55,000 bases of DNA, taken from contig CAJNDS010002610.1 in assembly GCA_905221605.1 (NCBI GenBank), positions 250,001-305,000 of the forward strand, in the 5' to 3' direction. Numbering within the stretch: the first letter of the stretch is position 1; each line of letters opens with the position of its first letter. Position numbers and translations under genes: made by a program. Source of the DNA: Symbiodinium natans. Taxonomy: Eukaryota > Sar > Dinophyceae > Suessiales > Symbiodiniaceae. Below the pieces are notes generated by a model, which ran no database searches, was not told the DNA's origin, and saw only the letters and a program-made list of their open reading frames with translations. Of the stretch, positions 38,501 to 50,500 are shown in pieces.

Positions 38501-41500
38501 CGGGTTTAGAATTTTTCTGGCTGCTTGGAACTTAAGCTGTTTGGTTTGGGGCGAGGGGCTTAGGGGTATATCTTGGAGTGTAGGGTTTAGGGTGCAAAAG
38601 GAATCAAGTACCTCAAGCACCAGGCCCCGAAACTGCAACCTGGTGACGGTCTGCGTGGATACGACAATGCAGAACACATGCAATGCGGTTTAGGGTTTAG
38701 GGTTTAGGTTTAGGGTTTAGGGTTTAGGGTTCTGGGTGTAGGGTTTAGGGTTCAGGGTTGAGGGTCTAGGGTTTAGGGTTTCGGGTTTGGGGTTTAGGGT
38801 TTAGGGTGATTACAGACGGTTTGACATGCTGGGCCGAGCAAAGGCAGGAACACTGCACGATATGACCAGGACCGCATCAACAAAAAGCACCGATGACCGA
38901 TAAACCTGACATGCATCAACACAAAAGTCTGTGTGAAGCTTAAGTTAAAGTCAGAAACATCCGAGTGGTTACAAGGCCTTATCTCGTTTGCTTCGTTGGT
39001 GCTGCTCTAAACCCTAAACCATAAACCCTGAACCCTAAACTCTAAGCCCTAAACCCTAAACCCTAGACCCTAGACTCTAAACCCTAAACCCTAAACCCTC
39101 AACCCTGAACCTTAAACCGAAAGACAAACACAACGAAGGTCCTCCAGGTGTGGCCGCGCTAGTGGAACACCAGCGCCCTGCAGGCCTTCCCCAGCGAGCC
39201 CCATTTAGGGTTTAGGGTTATCCTTTAGAGTTTAGGGTTTAGGGTTTAGGGTTTGCCAATGCCCGCTCAGAGCCCTTCATGACGCAGGAAAGAGTACACT
39301 TGAAACTAATTGTCTTGTGCTTCGGAAGCGAGAAGTGTGCCTTCATGAGGGGTATAGGGCTCTGTGGATCTGCCAATGTAAGTGGGAGGTTTTCTCCCTG
39401 GTTCTTAATAGGGAATGATGGAATTTGGGCCCTATATATGGATTATGTAGGGTACCATTCCCTGATTTCCTACTAAGAACCAGCCTGTTTTGATGTTTGG
39501 GGCTTTAGCAGGAAGGTTTCGCAACCGAACCGGAACCGCGGGAACCGACCCGCCAGGAACCGAACCGCTAAAATCGGCCAGCAAACACGAACCGCAGACC
39601 ATGGAAAATAATGCGGAGGCTGCCATGCCCAAACCATACGGAGACCACGCACCTCCTGGGGGTGTCAAGGGCCCAAAACACCCTAAACCCCCTCCTCACA
39701 GAGAAGTTGAAGAGCTCTCAAGGGTTTAGGGTTTAGGGTTTAGGGTTTAGGGTTTAGGGTTCAGGGTTCAGGGTTCAGGGTTCAGGGTTTAGGGTTTAGG
39801 GTTTAGGGTTTAGGGTTTCGGGTTTAGGGTTTAGGGTAGGGTTAGGGTTTAGGGTTTAGGGTTTAAGGGTTTAGGTTTAGGGTTTAGGGCGTCTCGCCGC
39901 GCAGCGGCAGTAAGTGCCACGTGGAAATCTCGCCCCTACACACCACGGGTGTGTGGGGGGGGGGGGGGGGGGCGGCATGTCACGCGAAGGCATCTGTTGT
40001 CAATGTAATCCAACAATTTCATTGGTGCTGGGTTCTTTCTCCCCACCCGCTGTGAGCTTCCAGAGGCCACCACCCCAACCACTGCCTTTTAGGGTTTAGG
40101 GCTGCCCTCAATTCCCACCATTGCTTTCCCTAAAGGTGTGGTGAAGGTAGCGGGGCGGGGGGGTAAGGAGGGGCCAGAAGGTGGGGGACCAGTTGGTGGA
40201 GGGGCGCGGCGGCCAAGCGGGCCAGGGGGGGCCCGGGGCCAGCAGGGGCCAGGGGGGGTCAGGGGCATCAGCGGCACGGTGCCAGAAAAGGGTGGAAAAA
40301 TCACCTGATTCAGTGAGGGGGTTTAAGGTGTCGGGGGTCTGCTGTCTCTGCTCGATTGAAAGGAGATCTCTTGACCATTTATTGGGATAGCTCTGGCAAA
40401 CAAATTCTCTCTTCACCCCTTCTTGATGAACAGCTGGACGCCCGAACGTACTGGAAACCACTCATGAACCACTCTTTCTCATGCATGCTTCCAAAAGCCA
40501 TACGCCATTAAGCCAGACATGTGAGATTAGCCCTTGCTTCCTGGCTGAGATTTCTAGCCGCAAGACTGGTTTTGGGTTAAGGTGTTAAACCCTAAACCCT
40601 AAACCCTAAACCTTAAACCCTAAACCCTAAACCCTAAACCCTAAACCCTAAACCCTAAACCCTAAACCCTAAACCCTAAACCCTAGCCCTAGCCCACCCA
40701 CAAACCCGTGGTTCCGCGCTTGAAAGCCAGCCTCGTTCGAGCCGGACAACCCAGTCGTGCCCAAGCTCCAGGGTCCTGCAAAAGCCCCAAAACCCTAAGC
40801 CTGAAAACCCTAGGGCTTCGGGTTTAGGGTTTGCTAAGCCCCCAAACCCTACACCTCATAGAATCTAAACCGCAGACTCTGAAACCCTAAGCCCTAAACC
40901 CCAAGCCCCAAGCCCTAAGCCCTGAACCCTAAACCCTAGACCCTTCACCCTAAACCCTGCATAGGGGTACCAGGGTTTAGACTTTAGCTTGGGGGTATCA
41001 TGGGTCTCGGGGGCCCAAAAGAGCTCGCGGGTCTTAAGGTATCGGCTTAGAGTTTAACGCTTAGGGTTTAGGGTTTGGGGCTTATAACAGAGTTTAGGGT
41101 TCAGGATTCATCATATTCTCGTTCCTGAAACCCGAAAGAAACCTCCATCAACCCTGACCCCAACCCTAAACCCGAAACTTCGAGCCCTGAACTCCAAGCC
41201 CTAAACCATGAACCCCAAGCCCGAAACCCTAAACCCTAAACCCTAAACCCTAAACCCTAAACCCTAAACCCTAAACCCTAAACCCTAAACCCTAAACCCT
41301 AAACCCTAAACCCCAGCCTACAACCAGAGACGTTGGCGAACTTCGCGGCATGTGCCGGGCTGGCCACCGCCGCGGCTGTGCGTGCTTCCTGGGGATGTAG
41401 TTTAGGGTTTAGGGTTTAGGGTTTAGGGTTTAAGGTTTAAGGTTTAGGGTTTAGGGTTTAGGGTTTAGAGGTACTATAGGGGTCGGAATAATTACTAATA

Positions 41501-44500
41501 ATATTCCCTTATGGCCCCTTTGTAGTTTGTTCCATAATAACCCCCCAAGATCCTTTCTAATGATTCAGGCCCCTATATCAGAGTTCGGGGCTTAGAGTTT
41601 AGGGTTGAGGGTTTGGGGTTTGGGTCTGAGGATCTTAAAGGCTTAAAAATAGGGGACTGGCTGGCCTGTGTGATCTTTTGGGGTTTGTGGCCCAGGGATT
41701 CACACGAGATCAGGGTTGAAGGTTTGGGGTTTAGGGTTTAGGGGTTTAGGGTTCAGGGGTTTAGGTTTACGAGGGTTTGGGTCTTGAGGCGTGAGGAGAA
41801 GAGTTTAGACCTTAGGACGTGCGGACTAGGAAGTTAGGGGGCTTGAGTATAGTGCAAATGCCCCCCTAAACCCTAAACCCTAAACCCTAAACCCTAAACC
41901 CTAAAATCTAAACCTTCCAGTCATGCCCATGAATACAGTCTGGGGGTTCGGGCTTATGGGCCCGTCTAGCTAGAGCAAAACTCCCAAAAGAAAGGTCTGC
42001 CAAGGTCTACGATAATGCTTCTTCGAGGTGAATCAGACGAAAAACGGGTTTGGCCCTGTCATTCTAGGGATGGGCCCTGAACCCTAAACCCTAAACCCCA
42101 AACCCTAAACCCTAAACCCTAAAACCCTAAACCCGAAACCCGAAACCCTAAACTGCATAGGACTTTGGGTGGTCTCGTGAGTGCTGGCCCCAGTGTGCCT
42201 CACAGACTTCCTTGCACATGGCCTCTGGGAAGTGCGCCTGGCGAGGAGGCTTTGTGAGCTGGGTTTAGGGCTTAGGGCTTAGGGTTTAGGGCTTAGGGTT
42301 TATGGTTTTTGGTTTAGGGTTTATGGTTTAGGGTTTAGGTTTTAGGGTTTGGGGTTTAGGGCTTAGGACTAATGTTGTGCGGCCTAGGGATGTACGAACT
42401 TGAAGTCCCCGAATATACTACAACAGTTTGGTTCTGCATGGGCCAAACAATGTTCTGCCTCTCTTTGTGCTTCTTGGGGTTTGGGGGTTTAGGGTTTAGG
42501 GTTTAGGGTTGAGGGTCGCCAAAACCCTAAACCTTAAACCCTAAACCCTAAAGGGTTGAAGGGCATGGGGTTTTCGGGCTTAGGGTTTCAAGGTTTAGGG
42601 TGTAGGAGGTTGGGCTATGCGGGGGCTGCAAGCCCTAAATCCTAAATCCTGAACCCTAAGCCCGACACTCAAAACCCGAAGCAAAAGAAGAATAAGTTTG
42701 CAAACTTCGACTCGAGGTTCTGGGTACCCACCCACCCACCCAGCTTAGGGCTTGAGGTTTTTTTTGGGACTTTGGGTTGTTTCAGGTCTTTTTTTGGGTG
42801 CTCTAGGGTGCTTGAGGGCTTCTGTTAGGCTTTTAGGCCTTTAGGCTTTTAGGTTTTTGGGTTATGGGGTTTAGGGCTTAGGGTTTAGGGTTTAGGGGCT
42901 TCGGAACCGAAATTTTGAAATCTGTTTAGGGTTTAGGGCTTAGGGTTTAGGGTTTAGGGTTTAGGGTTTAGGGTTTAGGGTTTAGGGTTTGGGGTTTGGG
43001 GTTTGGGGTTTATTAGGCGGGATACGCTCAAGGGGCAGCACACGAGTAAAGTAACTACAGAGGCAACTACAATGATAACGATGTTCCTTAGGCGACTCTA
43101 CTCGAAAAGTACCCCACAAGGCAACCACCCTAACCCCTTAACCCTCAGCCCTAAGCAGCAGCCCCATGCGCCTCCACCACGATGATCATTCCTGGCTCAG
43201 CCCCACCCTCCGCCCCCCCCCAAGCGTTTAGGGATTTGGGTTTAGGGTTTCGGGCTTAGGGTTTCGGGTTTGCGGTTTAGGGCCTAGGGCTTGGGGTTTA
43301 CGGCCTACGGTTTACCACGTAGTGGTGCACTGTGCCCGGTGCTGTGATGCATTGGTTCATGGGGTGTAGCAACAGTACCAGGTCGCGATGCGCTTCCGGG
43401 ATTCGCCTGGACTAAACCCTAAACCCTAGGGTTTAGGGTTTAGGGTTTAGGGTTTAGGGTTTAGGGTTTAGGGTTTAGGGTTTAGGGTTTAGGGTTTAGG
43501 GTTTAGGGTTTAGGGTTATATAACTGTAAACCCTTAACCCTTAACCATTAACCCTGCAAACTGCAACCCTTAACCCTAAACCCTAACTCCTCATTCCTAA
43601 GCCCCTAACCCTAAACCCTACGCCACCCAAGTTAAACATCACTCACCCCCCCCCCCCCCCCCCCCCCCCCCCCCGCAAAACAATCGGTACCTGTTGGCCC
43701 AACTGCTGAGCTGTCCTGAGAGCCCGATTAAATATGCACGTAGTTTTCAATGGGTTTAAGGGCCAACCCAGTAGTGCATGAATGAGGGGGTGTCTGGGCT
43801 TAGCGCATGCAGAGTTTAGGGTCCATAGGAGGGACCCTTTGTAAGGGACCTTCGGGGTTATTGCGGGTACTTAGGTATATAGGAGCTATATAAGGTATAC
43901 AGATTTTATATCTGTGCATGTATACGGGTGGGCCCTCCCTGCACCTGTAAACCCTAAACCCTAAACCCTAAACCCTAAACCCTAAAATTTGAGGTTTCGG
44001 GCTTTTACAGATCATGGCTCAGGTCCTGGGGCTGTAGAAGGCCACCGCGGGTTTTTGGGGCTACTTTAGGGTTTAGGGTTTAGGGCTTGGGGTTTAGGGT
44101 TTAGGGTTTAGGGTTTAGGGTTTAGGGTTTAGGGTTTAGGGTTTAGGGTTTAGGGTTTAGGACCTTCACAGCCTCCCAGTACGAAAGTGCCAGCCTGAGG
44201 CGTACCAGATTCCAAGCATCGAGATCACCTCGGCTAGGCCGGATAGTTCCCATAGTGTTAGGGGGCTTACTGAGTTCAGAGGGTCCAGGGGTTGGGGGTT
44301 GGGGGGTCTAGGATTTAGGGTTTAGGGTTTGGGGTTTTGGGATTTGAGGTTTGGGGTTCAGCATCTCATGTCCAAGAATTCACTTGTCAAGCAATTGGTC
44401 ATTAGTTCATGCATAGTAGAACCATACATCATTTACAGCTTGGAGGATCTGGGGACTGAAGTAGTAGGTACAAAGTGGTGTTGCAGGTCCCTACAAGGGA

Positions 44501-47500
44501 TTTTAACGGGGGCTACCTCGGGTTTAGGGTTTAGGGTTTAGGGTTTAGGGTTTAGGGTTTAGGGTTTAGGGTTTAGGGTTTAGGGTTTAGGGTTTAGGGT
44601 TTAGGTTCTCCCGATCCTCCAAGAAGGGATGGTCTTGGAAACTGCTCAGGCGCCTGCACTGGACCCTACAAACCCCCAAAAGGACGCCCAATATATACAC
44701 TCACCAATCTTAAAAGGGAACCTTATATACACTCACCAATAATGGTAGTTCTATGGTCCTTGAGTATGGGCATAGTATGGGCCCGGAAATGAAAACCCCT
44801 TACATACCCCTTATATTCCCTAGCAAACCCAAGGGCCCATACTTCAGAGCCAATTTAAAAAGTTAAGGGACATTAACCCTAAACCCTAAACCCTAAACCC
44901 TAAACCCTAAACCCTAAACCCTAGACCACAGCGGGGGAGGAGAAAACCCTGAAGCCCTTAACCCTAAACCCTCAGACCTACACTCCCCAAAACTCCCAAA
45001 CTCGAAGCTCTAAACCCTGAACCCCGAAGCCTAAGCTCCAAGCTACAAACCCTAAACCCTAAACCCTAAACCCTAAACCCTAAACCCTAAACCCTAAACC
45101 CTAAACCCTAAACCCTAAACCCTAAACCCTAAACCCTAAACCCTAAACCCTAAACCGTAAACCCAACCCTAAACCCTAAACCCTAAACCCTAAACCCTAA
45201 ACCCTAAACCCTAAACCCTAAACCCTAAACCCTAAACCCTAAACCCTAAACCCTAACCCTAAACCCTAAACCACGGAGCCCCGGGATGCAGGGCCGGGCG
45301 GCGTAGTCACAGTTGTGAGGCATCAGGAGCGCGACCACCTGCGTCCAAAGGAAAACCCTACCAACCCTTAAGGGTTTAGGGTTTAGGGTTTAGGGTTTAG
45401 GGTTTAGGGTTTAGGGTTTAGGGTTTAGGGTTTAGGGTTTAGGGTTTAGGGTTTAGGGTTTAGGGCTTAAGGTTTCGGGTTTGGGGCCAAGACCCTAAAC
45501 GCTACACCCTGAGCCCCAAACCTAGACTCCAATACCCTGGAATGCCCTAAACCCCTATCAAGCTCTCAACCCCCACACCCGACTTCCCTCCCGAACTCCC
45601 TTAGGTTTTTGGGTTTAGGGTTTAGGGCCTGAGAATGTCATCACGAACCCTTGCCTGAAGAAAGATGCGCCTGATAGGGTTTGGGGTTTGGGGATTTGGG
45701 TTTAGGGACTGGGTTTTAGGTGTTAGGGCATCATGTCATTTTGGGCTAGGTTGCCCTGTCACCTAGGAAGCATTAGGGTGCCCAGAAAATGGTGCAAAGG
45801 GAAAAGCGGCGTGCTGGTCATCTTTGCACTAAGCAGCGCGCACAGCCTGAATCCTAAACCCTGGGCTTTAAAGCTCCAGGCCACATGGTTGCGAAGTAGG
45901 GTTTAGGGTTTAGGGACAGGGTTTAGGGTTTAGGGTTTAGGGTTTAGGGTTTAGGGTTTAGGGTTTAGGGTTTAGGGTTTAGGGTTTAGGGTTTAGGGTT
46001 TAGGGTTTAGGGTTTAGGGTTTAGGGTTTAGGGTTTAGGGTTTAGGGTTTAGGGTTTATGTTTTAGGGTTTAGGGTTTAGGGTTTAGGGTTTAGGGTTTA
46101 GGGTTTAGGGTTTAGGGTTTAGGGTTTAGGGTTTAGGGTTTAGGGTTAAGGTTTAGGGTTTGGGGTTTAGGGTTTAGGGTTTAGGGTTTAGGGTTTAGGG
46201 TTTAGGGTTTTTTTTTTTAACCGGAATCACCTGTGCGCAGCAAAAATGCTGTCCGGTCCGTGAAACTGTTGTGCTTATTGGCTCCCCCCCACTCAGACGG
46301 GTAGAACATAATGACGAGCATCACCACCACGACTTTTACTTTCACGACCCCACCACCACATCACCTTCACCTTCAAAGCTTCCTCCACCCATGTTCTCGC
46401 CCAGGGTTTAGGGTTTAGGGTTTAGGGTTTAGGGTTTAGGGTTTAGGGTTTAGGGTTTAGGGTTAGGGCTTAGGGCTTATAGGGTTTAGGGTTTAGGGTT
46501 TAGGGTTTACGCTTAGGGTTTTGGGGTTGGAAGGCCTTTCAGATCTCGTCACAACAAGGAGCCGCACCCTAAACCCAAAACCCAAGCCCGAAAAGGGGCA
46601 CAAAAGACAGCAAACTTGCAACTGCCCGGATGTGTGCCGGGGCTACGGGTCCATCCCCCAGACATGCCCAGGGTTTTGGGGGTTTCGGGTTCAGGGTTAG
46701 GGTTTAGGGTTTAGGGTGTAGGGTTTGGGGTTTGGGGTTTAGGGTTCAGGGTTTAGGGGTTTAAGGTTTAAGGGTGTTGCTGAAGTTCTTTCGTAGACCT
46801 GACGGAAAGCTGAAAGCTCTCAAGGGAGAAAAAAGACTAAGGGACGGATTGTCTAGGTGTCGGCTCTGGTCAGTGTTTTTCAGCAATCGGGTTGAGGCCT
46901 CAGGGTTACGGCTTCTAAGGTTTAGGGTTTATGATATTATGGTTTTCTGGAGTCTAGAAATTTAGGGATGTAGGGTTTTTTGTTTCGAGGTTCAAGCAGC
47001 AGAGTTGAGGGGAGCGAGAAAGCCCCGAGGAACAGTTGCATGCGTATCCGCACGAGATTTAGCCTAAGCAACCCTAAGCCCCCCCCCCCCCCCCCCCAGC
47101 GATAAACCCTAAACCCTAAACACTAAACCCTAGGCCCTTGCAGCCTTGGTGGTTGCAGTTCTGTCACATGTCTCAGGCGAACCAAGGCTTAAACAACCGT
47201 TGCAACAGATCAAGATCGCTCTGAGTCTGACACGTTCAATCCAGCAATGTTGGGTTGAGCGCGGCTTTGAGTAGTTTTGCAATTCTGATATCATTATTAT
47301 TATTCTGATTTCTGATTATTCATATTATTATTCGTACTATGATTATTCTTATCCTTATTCTTATTCTTATTCTTATTCTTATTCTTATTCTTATTCTTAT
47401 TCTTATTTCTTATGTTGATTCGTATTCTTATTTTTTATTCGTATTCTTATTCTTATTCTTATTCATATTATTATTCTTATTCTTCTTGTTATTAGGATTA

Positions 47501-47512
47501 TGATTATGATTA

Positions 47513-47543
<31 letters not shown>

Positions 47544-50500
47544 GTATGTTTTTGAGGAGGTGATCGGTTTACAGGGTTTAGAAGGTGTTAAAGGGTTTAC
47601 AGGGTATTTAGAAAGGGGGCTTAGGGTTGGTTTAGAGGGTTTCGGGTTAAGGTTTTACCTCGGACCCCTGAAGTTGTGCCCTAAACCCTAAACCCTAAAC
47701 CCTAAACCCTAACCCTGAACCCTGAACCCTGAACCCTTTTCAACCTGCCCAAAGGGAATACGGCTCTGGCATGCTGCGTGGAGTAGGGGCCAATAGCCGA
47801 AGATCTAAGCCCCTAAAACCTAAGCCCTGAACAGTAAACCCTGATCAACCAACACCCAAAATCTTAACCCCTAATCCCCAACAAACAAAGCCCTAAATTC
47901 CAAACACCTGAGCCCTAAACCCCAAGCCCTGAAAACCTAAGCCGTAAACTCCCAAAAGCCTAGGCCCAGACCGAACCCCCAAAACCCTGTGCCCTTGGAT
48001 GTTCATGGTACTTATAACCCTGTTTCTAACTGCACTTATAACCAGCTTATAACCACTTATAAGCCCTTATGTTCCCCAATAGGGTTTAGGGTTTAGGGTT
48101 TAGAGCTTAGGGGGTTGTAAAAGTACGGTAAGAGGTAGTGGTTTGCCCGCGCCCCTTGGGCTTCGGAGCTTCCGAACCTGGTTTGGACTGCGCAGGCGCG
48201 AGGTTTTGGAGGCACGGGTGAGCTGTGCAAGCAGGCAATGTTCGACCTCGAATTTGTTAGTACGGCTGGTTTTGGGGTTTAGAAGGGTGCAAAACAAGGC
48301 ACCCGCGCCAAGCTGAGAACATCTGTTTGTTTGGCTTATAGGATTCAGATGGGGGCCCCCCCAAACCCCCGCCATTTTTTTTTACACTGCCATCCGAACA
48401 AATCCTTTACATGGCTTAGGCTACTAACATGACAAGAAATCGTCTGTGGGCAAACCATTACTTCTACACCTACAAGTACAGTTATTATTGGGGTAACATG
48501 TACTAGCACGCCAGAACCCTAAACCCTAAGCCCTAAACCCTAAACCCCAAACCCTAAACCCTAAACCCTAGCCCTAAACCCTAAACCCGACACCTAAGCC
48601 CTAAACCTGACACCCTGACTCCACCTCCCCTGTCCGCCCGTCCAGGAAGCGGCTGCCAGACAAGGCCCGTCCTAGGACAAGGAAGTTTGAGGGTACTGGG
48701 CCTCGAGGTTCCTGTAAGGTTTAGGGTTTAGGGTTTAGGGTTTAGGGTTTAGGGTTTAGGGTTTAGGGTCTAGGGTTTAGGGTTTAGGGTTTAGGGTTTA
48801 GGGTTCAGGGTTCAGGGTTCAGGGTTTAAGGTTTAGGGTTTAGGGTTTAGGGCTTAGGGTTTGGCAATATCTCAGCTTCGTTAGGCAAAGTCTCAGAGCA
48901 AGACGGCATTTATAGGGTGCCTTTTTTTTGTTCAAAGTGTGGCTGATGAGGGGACCAACCACTAAACAGGGCGAAGAGGGCCCCACTCTAAGTCTCAGCA
49001 TGGGGGGAAGGGTTTACCCCAAGCCCTAGCACCTGCCAAAAAGGAACAAAGGGCCCATGGGTTTAGGGTGTAGGGTCTGGGGTTTCGGGTTTCGGGTGAA
49101 GGGTAGCACAAAGGGTCCCAACGCACCCTTTAAGCGCCATAAACCTGCAACCAGAAAGACTAAAAACCTTTAAAGCCTCTCCAGCCCCCCCTAGGACCCG
49201 CAAGCCACCCTCAACCCTGCAACTACAAACGACCTAACCCCGATTTGAATCCTATACCACTCAACCAGCAAGCACTCAGCTTGCCCCACACTCTGAACCC
49301 CAAGACTCTGAACTCTTGGACCTCGAACCCCTTCTAAACCCCTAAACCCGAAACCACGAAATCACCAACCCCGAAACCCCTGAATCCCAAACCCCTACAC
49401 CAACTTCGAAACCCCTAATTCAGTGAACCTCAACACCCACAACCCGTAGATAAACTATAAACCCCTAAACCCTAAACCCGAAACCCTAAACTTCTGGACC
49501 CTTCAAAACCCTAAATCCCCCCTAAATCAACCCCTAAACCCTAAACCCTAAACCCCTGAACCCTTCAAAACACTAACCCCCTATATAAACCCCTAAACCC
49601 AAAACCGCACACCCCAAACCCCTGAACCCTTCAAAACCCTAAACCCCTAAACCCCTACATAAACCCCTAAGCCCGAAACCCTAAACCCTAAACCCCTGAA
49701 CCCTTCAAGACCCTAAACCCCTATATAAACCCCATAAGCCCGATACCTTAAACCCTAAAAAACCCTGAACCCTCCAAAAACCTACACCCCTATATAAACA
49801 CCTAAACCCTAAACCCTAAACCCTAAACCCCTGAACCATTCCAAACCTAAACCCCCCATATAAACCCTAAACCCTAAAGCCCTAAACCCCTAACCCCTAA
49901 TCCCTAAACCCTAAACCGTAAACCCTAAACCCTAAACCCTAAACCCCAAACCCCAAACCCTAAACCCTAAACCCTAAACACCATCCTTAAGGCCGTGGCC
50001 CAAAAGTTGAGCTCGGTCGACCAGCTCACGAAAGGTGACTCCTCACTTCCGGGAGGATAACCCTCAAGAGGTCCCCGGTTTAGGGTTTAGGGTTTAGGGT
50101 TTAGGGTTTAGGGTTTAGGGTTTAAGGTTTAGGGTTTAGGGTTTAGGGTTTAGGGTTTAGGGTTTAGGGTTTAGGGTTTAGGTTCGTTCAAAGTCCCGAT
50201 AGGACAGGCTTGTGTGGCTCAAGCCAGATGTGTAAGCTTGGAGGAGCCCATAGTGTGAGGCCAGCATGCCAGCACCGCAGTGTCCGGATGCAGCACCCCC
50301 AACACTACCTGCACGTGCTTCTTGCGAAACTGTCTTGGTTTAGGGTTTAGGGTTTAGGGTTTAGGGTTTAGGGTTTAGGGTTTAGGGTTTAGGGTTTAGG
50401 GTTTAGGGTTTAGGGTTTAGGGTTTAGGGGTGGGGTTTAGGGTTTAGGGTTTAGGGTTTAGGGTTTAGGGTTTAGGGTTTAGGGTTTAGGGTTTAGGGTT

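Larger units (their letters stand above)
39299..45302. other. Longest intron of the gene model (about 6.0 kb)
   Basis: Between exons 5 and 6. It holds about eight telomere-type arrays in both senses, MITE-like copies at 39398, 41472 and 44690, poly-C at 43646, the uncertain block 40089-40461, and several short islands that look coding but do not fit (42160-42260, 43330-43415, 43120-43185). Confidence 0.5.

Noticed and set aside
40690-40775. Minus island reading LGHDWVVRLERGW with a GTTTGTGG donor
   Set aside because: Competes with VVALLMPHNCDY at 45.3 kb for the same place and does not join the neighbours in phase.
42160-42260. Minus island reading AHFPEAMCKEVCEAHWGQ, like a domain start
   Set aside because: It would fall after A1 in order, so it does not fit.
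43120-43185. VVEAHG on minus, like the ketosynthase E-A-H-G-T motif
   Set aside because: The T-G-T is absent and no other ketosynthase motif is nearby.
48620-48690. Minus island reading RFLDGRTGE
   Set aside because: Would belong before A1, but A1 is at 50.0 kb, upstream in sense.
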